Made by a program: the position numbers and the translations under genes
The notes under the pieces: model-generated
Seen by the model: only the letters and a program-made list of their open reading frames with translations
What the model was told of the DNA's origin: nothing
Databases searched by the model: none
Shown: in pieces, positions 8,321 to 15,708 of the stretch
Layout of the letters: each line of letters opens with the position of its first letter
Numbering within the stretch: position 1 is the stretch's first letter
From: an uncultured Lachnospiraceae bacterium
GTDB lineage: Bacteria > Bacillota > Clostridia > Lachnospirales > Lachnospiraceae
DNA: 23,988 nucleotides
Assembly: GCA_902764045.1 (NCBI GenBank)
Contig: CACWUI010000014.1
Coordinates: 1 to 23,988, forward strand
Reading direction: 5' to 3'

Positions 8321-9070
8321 TCAGAAACCCTGACCTATACACAGGGACGTACCGTACACTTTGTCCGCCCCCTTTGCTTTAAGGGCACGGGCGCATGAAT
8401 CAAATGTGGCCCCCGTAGTATATATGTCGTCTATAAGCAGCACTTTACTTTTACCAAGATCTTTCTTTACCTCAAAGGCACCTTCAAGATTTGAATATCT
8501 TTTTTGGATACCCAGTTCCTTCTGGGGAACCGTCATCTTTTTTCTGATGAGTGTGTCGGCCTCATATTTGATCCCTAATATCAGGGCTGTTTCTTTTGCA
8601 AGTATCTCTGCCTGGTTGTAACCTCTCACCTTTTTCTTTTCAGGGTGCATGGGAACGGGTATCACCACATCCGGTCTCCAGTATCCGATGATCTTTTTAT
8701 GATGTTTTGCGATCATATATGCAAAGGCAGAGGCGTACTCTCTTTTATTTTTATATTTAAATCTGTATACGCTCTCCTTTAAGGCGTTATTGTATTCAAA
8801 AACGGAAACTGCTCCGTCAAATGATCTATCTGTATTTTTACAGTCTCCGCAAAGGGTTTCCGTTTCGTTTATACTTTTTCCGCATATGTAGCACACCGGT
8901 CCCTCCACCGGTTTCAGAAATTCCTTGCAGCCGTCGTGAAGTCTTGCCGGATGATCTCTTTTTCCAAATTCCAAAGGTTCACCGCATACCACGCATCCCC
9001 GGGGATATATACCGTCAAGGATGATTTTCCCTGATAGCTTCAGATAATGCCGAATATCTCTGCGATTCAA
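8321..9070 (-). CDS. comF: ComF-family phosphoribosyltransferase-like protein
   Basis: ComF proteins combine an N-terminal zinc finger with a phosphoribosyltransferase fold and are linked to DNA uptake and transformation in some bacteria. The cysteine pairs are visible (CVVCGE, CYICGK, CGDCKN). The PRPP-binding loop is VLLIDDIYTTGAT near the C-terminus, preceded by PVPMHPEKKKVRGYNQAE, a family hallmark. I chose TTG at 9070 because it follows GGAGG by nine bases. An upstream TTG at 9094 would add eight residues but has no ribosome binding site. Either start overlaps the end of recD2 (by 56 or 80 bases), so translation is probably coupled. No other competence gene is visible here, so its role in uptake is uncertain. 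Confidence 0.88.
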   Translation of the reverse strand: MNRRDIRHYLKLSGKIILDGIYPRGCVVCGEPLEFGKRDHPARLHDGCKEFLKPVEGPVCYICGKSINETETLCGDCKNTDRSFDGAVSVFEYNNALKESVYRFKYKNKREYASAFAYMIAKHHKKIIGYWRPDVVIPVPMHPEKKKVRGYNQAEILAKETALILGIKYEADTLIRKKMTVPQKELGIQKRYSNLEGAFEVKKDLGKSKVLLIDDIYTTGATFDSCARALKAKGADKVYGTSLCIGQGF

Positions 9071-11285
9071 ATATATTTTCCTCCATTTGTTCAAAACAGT
9101 CTTTGATCCCCACCATGCATACGCACATTCGCGCCCTGGTCACGGCAGTATATAAAAGCTTGCGGTTCATAAGCATTTTAGGCGCCGGATACATGGGGAT
9201 GACAACAGCCGGATACTCGCTCCCCTGTGCCTTGTGAATGGTTATGGCATATGCCAGTTCCAGTTCTTCCAAAATGTCAAAGTCATAGCTTACTTCTTTA
9301 TAATCATCAAACAGTACCTTAAGAGTCTCCGCGTAATCATTGATCTCCGTGATAACACCGATATCGCCGTTATAAATTCCGGTGCCTCTTTCCTTCATGC
9401 CATCCTCGCAGTAACGGGACCACTCAAGATCATAATCATTTTTGATCTGCATGACCTTGTCCCCCACCCTGAAGACCGCATCCTTTACCTGTCGCTCTCT
9501 TTTGGAACTGTCCGGGGGATTTATAAGGTTTTGTAAAATGCGGTTTAATCTCTCAACTCCCGTCTTTGACGTCCTGGAAGGTGTGAGCACCTGGATCTCA
9601 TTTGCCGGGGCATCCACATAGGCCGGCAGTTTTTCCGTGATAAGGGTGTACATGGCGGATATTATCTTGTCCGGATCATCTCTTTTTATGAAAAGAAAAT
9701 CTTTGCTTTGTGCGTCCAGATCCACCGTTTCACCTTTATTTATCCTGTGGGCATTTACCACAATGTCACTGTCTCTTGCCTGCCGGAATATCTTCTCAAG
9801 GCGTACCACGGTAAAGCATTCCGAATCCATTATATCTCCCAGCACATTGCCGGCTCCCACGCTGGGAAGCTGGTTGGAGTCTCCCACAAGGATAAGACGG
9901 GTACCCGGCTTTAAGGCATTCAGCAGGGCATTCATAAGCCACAGATCCACCATGGACATTTCGTCTATGATGACTATGTCGCCGTCAAGCATATTCTCGG
10001 AATTGTACTCAAACTTCATGTAAGCCGTGTCATTATCTTCACCGGACGAACCGTAGGGGGAATAACCCAGCAGCCTGTGAATGGTACAGGCCTCCATGCC
10101 GCAGGCCTCGCTCATTCTTTTGGAGGCTCTTCCCGTAGGGGCTGCCAGCTTTATCTCAAGACCCATATCCGAAAAAACCCTGATAATGGAATTGATGACC
10201 GTGGTCTTTCCGGTCCCGGGGCCTCCCGTGATCACCAGCACTCCGCCCTCCATGGCGCTTACCACGGATTCCTTTTGCTTTTCATCAAGCTCTATCCCCG
10301 TCTCTTCCTCCACTGCGGCTATTATGTCTTCGATGCTTACGTTATTTACACCTGCAAGATCGGATGAAGACCGGGCGCTGTTTAACTCGTTTAACCTTAT
10401 TGCCACATTTTGCTCCATGTTGAAGTAAGCGGGAAGGTAAACCCTTACTTCTCCGTCATCGGATAATCTTGCCGTAAGTCTTGACTCCACGGAAAGATCC
10501 GTAAGTATACTGTTGAAATCCTCTATGGCGCCTCCCAGAAGTTCTTCCGTTTCCGACTTCAGGATCTCAGCGGGAAGATAACAGTGTCCATCTCCCACGC
10601 CTCTTTCAAGGATATAGAGGAGGGCTGCCCGGACCCGGTTTTCAAAGCTGATCTTAAGACCGGATCTTTTTACGTATTCGTCGGCGGTCTTAAATCCCAC
10701 ATTTTCTATATCCTCTGTGAGTCTGTAGGGATTTTCCTTTAATACCGTATACATGTCCTCTCCGTAATACGAGTATATCTTTTTGGCAAGAACATTGCCT
10801 ATGCCCATTCCCTGAAGAAATATCAGGGCATCATTTATCTGTCTGTTGTCGATAAGGGATTTTTGAAAGCCGTATGCCTGATTTAGTGAAATGCCCTTTA
10901 TTTCCCGGGCAAGGGTCTCGGGCTCTTCAAGCATGATGCGGTAGGAATCGTCTCCGAACCTGTCCGCTATCTTCTGCCCGTTCTTTTTTCTGATGCCGGG
11001 AATGACCCCGCTTGAGACAAAACGAAGAAAAGCCTCACGGCTGTGAGGCTCTCTTACCGTAAAAGACTCTATTGAAAACTGCTCACCATATACCGGGTGC
11101 TGCACATATTTCCCGTTGCAGGATATATACATCCCCGGGGAAATACCCGGAAGTGTGCCTACACAAGTGATCTCTGCCAGATTTACCGACATGGTGATAA
11201 CGCTGTAACCGTTCTCCTCGTTGTGGAATATAACGGATTCCACATAACCTTCTATACTGTTCCCAGAAAGACTGCTCATAATCAT
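9015..11285 (-). CDS. recD2: RecD2-type ATP-dependent DNA helicase
   Basis: This superfamily 1 5'-3' helicase belongs to the RecD2 group, which acts in repair and replication without RecB or RecC. The 756 residues start with an OB-like N-terminal domain. Helix-hairpin-helix regions follow (for example GMGIGNVLAKKIYSYYG near 159-175). Walker A is ITGGPGTGKTT at about 352-362 and Walker B is IVIIDEMSMVD. Motif III is LVGDSNQLPSVGAG. The C-terminal motifs are AITIHKAQGSEYP and LLYTAVTRAR. The first ATG (11285) overlaps the mreB stop codon as ATGA. A second ATG at 11279 has AGGA six bases upstream and may be the real start. It overlaps comF at its 3' end. Confidence 0.95.
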   Translation of the reverse strand: MIMSSLSGNSIEGYVESVIFHNEENGYSVITMSVNLAEITCVGTLPGISPGMYISCNGKYVQHPVYGEQFSIESFTVREPHSREAFLRFVSSGVIPGIRKKNGQKIADRFGDDSYRIMLEEPETLAREIKGISLNQAYGFQKSLIDNRQINDALIFLQGMGIGNVLAKKIYSYYGEDMYTVLKENPYRLTEDIENVGFKTADEYVKRSGLKISFENRVRAALLYILERGVGDGHCYLPAEILKSETEELLGGAIEDFNSILTDLSVESRLTARLSDDGEVRVYLPAYFNMEQNVAIRLNELNSARSSSDLAGVNNVSIEDIIAAVEEETGIELDEKQKESVVSAMEGGVLVITGGPGTGKTTVINSIIRVFSDMGLEIKLAAPTGRASKRMSEACGMEACTIHRLLGYSPYGSSGEDNDTAYMKFEYNSENMLDGDIVIIDEMSMVDLWLMNALLNALKPGTRLILVGDSNQLPSVGAGNVLGDIMDSECFTVVRLEKIFRQARDSDIVVNAHRINKGETVDLDAQSKDFLFIKRDDPDKIISAMYTLITEKLPAYVDAPANEIQVLTPSRTSKTGVERLNRILQNLINPPDSSKRERQVKDAVFRVGDKVMQIKNDYDLEWSRYCEDGMKERGTGIYNGDIGVITEINDYAETLKVLFDDYKEVSYDFDILEELELAYAITIHKAQGSEYPAVVIPMYPAPKMLMNRKLLYTAVTRARMCVCMVGIKDCFEQMEENIFESQRYSALSEAIRENHP

Positions 11286-12280
11286 TCCTGAAATTCCCGT
11301 TTGCCGGACATAAATTCCACAAATCTTCCGGTGCCCACGGCAACTGCCGTCATGGGGTCTCTGGCTGTAACCGTGTGTATGCCGGTCTTTGCCTCCAAAA
11401 GCTCCTCAAGCCCCGTAAGAAGGCTTCCGCCTCCCGTAAGGACTATCCCTCTTTCGGCAATGTCTGCCGAAAGTTCAGGGGGAGTGCGCTCAAGCACGCT
11501 TTTAACAGCTTCCACGATCTGACCCGTATCCTCGCGCAGAGCCTCTTCCATCTCGTCAGAGTCGATCTCCACGGACTTAGGCAGGCCCGTAACAAGGTTT
11601 CGGCCCTTTACCGTCATTGTCCTGACCTCAGGCAAAGGATATGCGCAACCCACCTGGATCTTTATCTCCTCTGCAGTCCTCTCGCCTATGAGAAGGTTGT
11701 GCTTTTTTCGCATGTAACGGACGATGGACTCGTCAAAATCGTCCCCCGCTATCTTGATAGATGTGCTCACGACCGTGGCCCCCAGGGAAATAACGGCTAT
11801 ATCCGTGGTACCTCCGCCGATATCCACGATCATATTGCCGCAGGGCTTTGAAATGTCTATACCTGCGCCGATGGCTGCAGCTATAGGCTCTTCAATAATG
11901 GCCACTTCTCTTGCTCCCGCCTGTATGGCAGCGTCCTCCACCGCGCGGCGCTCCACCTCGGTAACACCCGAAGGCACACAGACGCTTATGCGGGGCTTCC
12001 TGAAAAGATGGCGTCCCACTGCTTTATCAATAAAATATTTGAGCATCTTTTCCGTTACTTTGTAATCGGAAATAACGCCCTGTCTTAAAGGTCTTACCGC
12101 CACGATATTCTCCGGGGTACGACCCAGCATAAGACGGGCTTCCTCACCTATTGCTTTTATCTTGTTCTGTTCCTGATCAAATGCTACTACGGAGGGCTCT
12201 TTCAAAACTACGCCCTTCCCTTTTATATATACAAGAATGCTCGCTGTACCAAGATCTATTCCTATGTCAGCAGATAACAT
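11282..12280 (-). CDS. mreB: Rod shape-determining actin homologue MreB/Mbl
   Basis: This actin-like ATPase forms membrane-associated filaments that guide lateral cell-wall synthesis. The nucleotide-binding motifs are all present: IGIDLGTASILVY near the N-terminus, MIVDIGGGTTDIAVISLG in the middle, EEPIAAAIGAG, and IVLTGGGSLLTGLEE near the end. I chose ATG at 12280, giving 332 residues, because AAAGGGG lies just upstream. The in-frame TTG at 12295 would place that site inside the coding region. MreC and MreD are not adjacent, so it could be Mbl or a second paralogue. It heads the run recD2-comF-ddl-murF, which suggests co-expression of shape and precursor functions. Confidence 0.93.
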   Translation of the reverse strand: MLSADIGIDLGTASILVYIKGKGVVLKEPSVVAFDQEQNKIKAIGEEARLMLGRTPENIVAVRPLRQGVISDYKVTEKMLKYFIDKAVGRHLFRKPRISVCVPSGVTEVERRAVEDAAIQAGAREVAIIEEPIAAAIGAGIDISKPCGNMIVDIGGGTTDIAVISLGATVVSTSIKIAGDDFDESIVRYMRKKHNLLIGERTAEEIKIQVGCAYPLPEVRTMTVKGRNLVTGLPKSVEIDSDEMEEALREDTGQIVEAVKSVLERTPPELSADIAERGIVLTGGGSLLTGLEELLEAKTGIHTVTARDPMTAVAVGTGRFVEFMSGKREFQE

Positions 12281-12351
12281 GATGTCCCCTTTCAAACGTA
12301 AACCGTCTATTTATTTTAAACGGAAATCGGGGGGATATCAAGGTGTAAATC

Positions 12352-12357
12352 ATTATA
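12352..12357 (-). promoter_or_regulatory. Candidate -10 box for mreB
   Basis: TATAAT on the minus strand lies about 70 bases before the mreB ATG in an AT-rich stretch. No good -35 is visible at 17 bases, so support rests on the perfect -10 alone. The long palindrome at 12370-12471 lies directly upstream. Confidence 0.4.
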
Positions 12358-12369
12358 AAAATATAAAGT

Positions 12370-12471
12370 TTCCCGCAAAACTTCCCGCAGGCATTACTTC
12401 CGTCTCCCAAAAACAGCAGGCTGTTTTTAATGTCGACGGAAGCAACGCTGCGGGAATATATTTTGCGGGAA
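12370..12471. repeat. Four-step nested palindrome between metK and mreB
   Basis: Four collinear arm pairs nest inside each other: 12370-12380 with 12461-12471 (11 bases, TTCCCGCAAAA), 12382-12390 with 12448-12456 (9 bases), 12397-12404 with 12435-12442 (8 bases), and an inner 12409-12416 with 12421-12428 hairpin (AAAAACAG, 4-base loop). AATGTCG follows the inner hairpin at 12429-12435. It fits neither a simple terminator nor a riboswitch family I recognise. It occupies much of a 355-base gap that holds no gene. Confidence 0.75.
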
Positions 12472-12531
12472 GCCGAGGACTGTTATTTGCTCTGTATATA
12501 ATTTTTTTTTATAATGACTTACATCATCAAA

Positions 12532-12569
12532 AAAACACTGATCAATGCGTTGCGTTTGATCAGTGTTTT
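12532..12569 (-). terminator. Rho-independent terminator of metK
   Basis: A perfect 14-base stem (12532-12545 with 12556-12569, core CACTGATCAA) with a 10-base loop is followed on the minus strand by a run of seven T. It lies about 65 bases beyond the metK stop. Confidence 0.88.
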
Positions 12570-12635
12570 CTTAAAAAATTCAAAATTGAATCCGGGATCT
12601 TTTCACCGGAAGCACATAACCGTCTCTGACTTTTT

Positions 12636-13814
12636 TCAGATATACGCCTTAAGCACCTCAACCTTGTCAAGACGCTCCCAGGGAAGATCTACATCAGTTC
12701 TTCCGAAGTGACCGTAAGCTGCGGTCTGTCCGTAAATAGGTCTTCTCAGATCAAGCATCTTTATGATGCCCGCAGGGCGAAGATCAAACTCTTTTCTGAT
12801 GATCTCTACTATCTTATCATCCTCAAGCTTACCTGTACCGAAGGTATCCACCATGATGGATGTGGGTGTAGCCACACCGATGGCATAAGAAACCTGTATC
12901 TCTATCCTGTCAGCAATGCCTGCTGCCACCAGGTTCTTAGCCACATATCGTGCAGCGTATGCTGCCGAACGGTCAACCTTTGTGCAGTCCTTTCCGGAAA
13001 ATGCGCCGCCTCCGTGTCTTGCAGCGCCGCCGTAGGTATCAACGATGATCTTACGTCCAGTAAGACCACTGTCTCCGTTGGGTCCGCCGATAACAAAACG
13101 TCCCGTAGGATTTATATAAATCTTTGTGTCATCATCAACCATGTTTGAGTCAACGATGGCATCTATCACGAATCTCTTAATATCTTTATGGATCTGCTCC
13201 TGCTCCACATCCGGTGAATGCTGGGTGGAGACTACGATAGCATCAAGTCTTACGGGCTTATTGTTGCTGTCGTACTCAACCGTAACCTGGGTCTTTCCGT
13301 CAGGTCTTAAATAACTGAGGGTGCCGTCTTTTCTCACCTTTGAAAGCTGACGTGAAAGTTTCTGGGCAAGAGCCGCGGAATAAGGCATATATTCTTCGGT
13401 CTCGTTTGTGGCATATCCGAACATCATTCCCTGGTCTCCGGCGCCTGTATCAAGGTCGGAACCGTCTCCCTGTCTTGTCTCGATGGCATTATCCACGCCC
13501 TGGGCGATGTCAGGTGACTGCTTATCAAGGGCCACCATAACGGCGCATGTATTACCGTCAAACCCCTTCTCTGATGAATCATATCCGATCTCCGTAACGG
13601 TCTTTCTTACAACCGAAGGGATATCTACCTGAGCCGTGGTGGTAACCTCCCCCATTACGATGATGAATCCTGTGTTTGTCAGGGTCTCACACGCCACTCT
13701 GGCATAAGGATCCTGTGCAAATATAGCATCAAGTATGGAGTCCGATACCTGGTCGCATATCTTATCGGGATGCCCTTCTGTTACTGATTCGGAAGTAAAT
13801 AATCTTTTTTCCAT
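12636..13814 (-). CDS. metK: S-adenosylmethionine synthase MetK
   Basis: MetK makes S-adenosylmethionine from methionine and ATP. At 392 residues it is the usual size. Hallmarks are SVTEGHPDKICDQVSD (ATP and metal binding, residues 10-25), the hexapeptide GAGDQG in DTGAGDQGMMFGYATNE, and GGGAFSGKDCTKVDRSAAY in the second half. ATG at 13814 follows AGAGG. A sigma-A type promoter lies about 45 bases upstream, leaving a leader of only some 35 bases. That is too short for a SAM riboswitch, and I see no S-box motif, so control is not by the usual SAM-sensing leader. It is monocistronic with its own terminator. Confidence 0.98.
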   Translation of the reverse strand: MEKRLFTSESVTEGHPDKICDQVSDSILDAIFAQDPYARVACETLTNTGFIIVMGEVTTTAQVDIPSVVRKTVTEIGYDSSEKGFDGNTCAVMVALDKQSPDIAQGVDNAIETRQGDGSDLDTGAGDQGMMFGYATNETEEYMPYSAALAQKLSRQLSKVRKDGTLSYLRPDGKTQVTVEYDSNNKPVRLDAIVVSTQHSPDVEQEQIHKDIKRFVIDAIVDSNMVDDDTKIYINPTGRFVIGGPNGDSGLTGRKIIVDTYGGAARHGGGAFSGKDCTKVDRSAAYAARYVAKNLVAAGIADRIEIQVSYAIGVATPTSIMVDTFGTGKLEDDKIVEIIRKEFDLRPAGIIKMLDLRRPIYGQTAAYGHFGRTDVDLPWERLDKVEVLKAYI

Positions 13815-13855
13815 TTATAAACCTCTTTCTTTTTAAATCAATACAATTTCATAAC

Positions 13856-13884
13856 ATGGTATATGAAAAAGTATCTATCGTCAA
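13856..13884 (-). promoter_or_regulatory. Promoter of metK
   Basis: Minus-strand TTGACG (13884-13879), a 17-base spacer and TACCAT (13861-13856) precede metK at the right distance. The -35 matches consensus at five of six positions and the -10 at four of six. Confidence 0.65.
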
Positions 13885-13951
13885 GCAGATATAAATGTGT
13901 CATGTTTCACACATTTTTCACAGGTAAAATATGTGTATATAACCCATTCTG

Positions 13952-13960
13952 TGCTATAGT
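13952..13960 (+). promoter_or_regulatory. Extended -10 promoter of the small-RNA candidate
   Basis: TGC-TATAGT on the plus strand has the same extended -10 layout as three other promoters in this window. No strong -35 is present at 16-18 bases. Initiation would fall near 13967, at the base of the first hairpin. Confidence 0.5.
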
Positions 13961-13966
13961 AAATCC

Positions 13967-14124
13967 AGCGGTAAAGATAACCTTTCCGCTAACAAATTTT
14001 TTTCATATTTTTCCCTCCTAAGTGAGGTTAACCCCAAAGCCTCACTTAAGATTGCGGAACCCCAATCCGCAATGGGCAAACGCCGCGGCGCTTTCTTACT
14101 CTCCTTAAGCACCGCGGCGTTTTT
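13967..14124 (+). ncRNA. Candidate plus-strand small RNA with tandem hairpins and C-rich loops
   Basis: A 320-base gap between two minus-strand genes contains a plus-strand series of four hairpins. H1 pairs 13967-13976 with 13982-13990 and is followed by T7. H2 pairs 14019-14027 with 14040-14048. H3 pairs 14051-14058 with 14066-14073. H4 pairs 14078-14088 with 14112-14122 (AAACGCCGCGG), followed by TTTTT. H2 and H3 both display AACCCCAA in the loop region. TTCCCTCC (14011-14018) and CTCTCC in the H4 loop are complementary to Shine-Dalgarno sequences. With the upstream extended -10 and the terminator-like H4, this fits a trans-acting regulator of translation. It matches no RNA family I can name. 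H1 plus T7 could itself terminate, giving a much shorter transcript. Confidence 0.5.
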
Positions 14125-14135
14125 ATTATGCCTTT

Positions 14136-15422
14136 TTATTGAGCTGTAGTTGTCTCGCTTTCTTCTTCAGTCGATCCTGTGCCGGATTTTTCGGTCACCT
14201 GGGTGGAAGCTTCTGACTCTTCAACTGCGGTAGTCTCCTCCACCTCTTTTACTCCGCCTGCAACGATCTCTGAAACCTTCTTGTAAGCCACCTGATATCC
14301 CGTCTCTGCGTTCAGGATCTGTCCGTAGGTCTCCACCAGTTTCTGATAGCTGTCATAGCCGTAGTAGAGAGCCATGGAATTTCCTTCTTTGGTGATATCC
14401 TCAGCGCTGATCTTGATACCGTTATCCGCTCCGATAATGGTGGTGATCATCTTTGACTTCAGGTAGTCCTGAGCCTGTGTCTGAACATATTCGTTGAACT
14501 GATCCTCTGACTCATATCCGTAATACTGCTTGATATAATCCTCAAAGGATTTGATACCCATGGATTCGCCGTAGCTTTCGAACTGATTCTTAACATTGCT
14601 CTTCATGGTATCGGCAAGGTAGTTTAACTCTTCCTGGGGAAGTTCCTCCTTAAACTCTGATGTCTCAATAATCTTCTCTAAAGCCTCACCGTAAAGTGTC
14701 TGGTCATTTGAAGCCTTCTTTGACTCTGCAAGATTCTTTTTGATACCTTCCTTTAAAGCATCGACTGTCTTAATGCCGCTGCCATAGCCTCTGAGTTCCC
14801 AATCGTCCGTATGTGCCGCAACAAATTCGTCATTGATCTCAGGATTTGTAGGTCTTACGATCTTTTTGATCTTAACCTTAAAGACAGCATCCTTGCCGTT
14901 CAACTCTTCCTTGCCGTAATCATCAGGGAATTTGACATTAATGTCATAATCCTTGTTCGCCTCTTTTCCTGCAAGACCTTTATCCAGATCCTCAATAAAC
15001 TGACCTGAGCCTATGGTGTAGCTGTAATCCGTAGAAGATCCGCCCTCAAACTCTTTGCCGTCGATAGAACCCGTAAAATCAAGAACTATCTCATCACCCT
15101 CCTGGGTAGTGCCGCCCTCGGTCACATCCTCTTCGTTTCTGTATTCCTCTGCAAGACTCTCTAATGTACTCTCAACGGTTTCATCACTTATCTCTTCTGT
15201 TGAGCGGTCTACCTTTGCAACCTCGAGACCTTTATAGTCTCCCACCTTTACATAATCTCTGTAAACTCTTGCGGTATTATCAAAAAATGCCTGATAATCC
15301 TTAGCTGCAACCTCTATATTTTTTGTGGTATCACCGTATTCAGATTTTCCGCCGCAGGCAGCCATGGATACAGCTGCTGCCGCTATTGCCGCGATACCGA
15401 AAACTTTAGTTATCTTTTTCAT
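14136..15422 (-). CDS. Lipoprotein trigger-factor-like FKBP prolyl isomerase (extracytoplasmic foldase)
   Basis: This is a secreted relative of trigger factor. From ATG at 15422 it has a basic n-region, a hydrophobic core and lipobox MAAC with Cys23. An FKBP-type domain covers about 90-195 (GDEIVLDFTGSIDGKEFEGG; GSGQFIEDLDKGLAGKEA; VKIKKI). An alpha-helical trigger-factor-like C-terminal domain follows (NDEFVAAHTDDW onward). The protein ends in a Glu/Thr/Ser-rich tail. The ribosome-docking N-terminal domain of cytoplasmic trigger factor is absent, so it probably folds exported proteins outside the membrane, as PrsA does. GTG at 15434 is an alternative start, but the AAGGAG site and signal peptide favour 15422. 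It is divergent from apbE. Confidence 0.88.
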   Translation of the reverse strand: MKKITKVFGIAAIAAAAVSMAACGGKSEYGDTTKNIEVAAKDYQAFFDNTARVYRDYVKVGDYKGLEVAKVDRSTEEISDETVESTLESLAEEYRNEEDVTEGGTTQEGDEIVLDFTGSIDGKEFEGGSSTDYSYTIGSGQFIEDLDKGLAGKEANKDYDINVKFPDDYGKEELNGKDAVFKVKIKKIVRPTNPEINDEFVAAHTDDWELRGYGSGIKTVDALKEGIKKNLAESKKASNDQTLYGEALEKIIETSEFKEELPQEELNYLADTMKSNVKNQFESYGESMGIKSFEDYIKQYYGYESEDQFNEYVQTQAQDYLKSKMITTIIGADNGIKISAEDITKEGNSMALYYGYDSYQKLVETYGQILNAETGYQVAYKKVSEIVAGGVKEVEETTAVEESEASTQVTEKSGTGSTEEESETTTAQ

Positions 15423-15474
15423 AATCTCCTTCACCTTCCGAAATAAAATTGATCTTTTTTGTCATACGCCCCTA

Positions 15475-15483
15475 TTTATAGCA
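15475..15483 (-). promoter_or_regulatory. Extended -10 promoter of the lipoprotein foldase gene
   Basis: Minus-strand TGC-TATAAA lies about 55 bases before the ATG. The -35 region is AT-rich without a clear match. Confidence 0.5.
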
Positions 15484-15541
15484 CATTACGGCGTAAAATT
15501 AAATAAAAAGCCTCTATTTTTCACAAATTTTTCCGTAAATT

Positions 15542-15550
15542 TGCTATAAT
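15542..15550 (+). promoter_or_regulatory. Extended -10 promoter of apbE, placed for a near-leaderless transcript
   Basis: TGC-TATAAT ends at 15550 and the apbE ATG is at 15561. Transcription starting about 7 bases after the box would leave only 2-5 untranslated bases, and no ribosome binding site is visible. Confidence 0.6.
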
Positions 15551-15560
15551 ATCTCGCATC

Positions 15561-15659
15561 ATGAAAGATATTTACAAAAAAACTTTGATCGCAGGGATAT
15601 GCATCTTACCTGTGCTTACGGGCTGCAGTCTGCCCAACCAAAGAGGTTTCCGGCTTTAA
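15561..15659 (+). pseudogene. apbE: Lipoprotein signal peptide of apbE, cut off by a frameshift
   Basis: This 32-codon frame starts with ATG and encodes a textbook lipoprotein leader: basic MKDIYKK, a hydrophobic core, then the lipobox LTGC with Cys at residue 22. It runs into TAA at 15657 soon after SLPNQ. The ApbE domain continues in the +1 frame from about 15639 (KEVSGFKLDTYVTIT). A single extra base near AACCAAAG (15636-15643) explains the break. This is therefore the 5' part of the apbE gene that follows, not a separate gene. It may be a real mutation or a sequencing error. Confidence 0.75.
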
Positions 15660-15708
15660 GCTTGACACCTACGTCACCATCACTTCATACGATGATACTG
15701 ACGAATCA

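Noticed and set aside
7955..8398. 147-codon plus-strand open frame over ddl and the comF end
   Set aside because: It overlaps two conserved genes on the other strand and has no family motif.
8321..9094. Longer comF start at TTG 9094
   Set aside because: It has no ribosome binding site, while TTG 9070 follows GGAGG at nine bases.
12281..12295. mreB starting at TTG 12295
   Set aside because: The AAAGGGG ribosome binding site would fall inside the coding sequence; ATG 12280 is correctly spaced behind it.
13989..14018. Minus-strand five-codon frame (ATG AAA AAA ATT TGT TAG) behind a perfect GGAGGG site, upstream of metK
   Set aside because: It looks like a leader peptide, but the metK promoter lies downstream of it, so it would not be in the metK message. 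The GGAGGG is simply the complement of the CCCTCC segment of the plus-strand RNA candidate.
13815..14135. SAM riboswitch upstream of metK
   Set aside because: I looked for the S-box core on the minus strand and found none. The likely metK leader is only about 35 bases, and the hairpins in the gap are better oriented for the plus strand.
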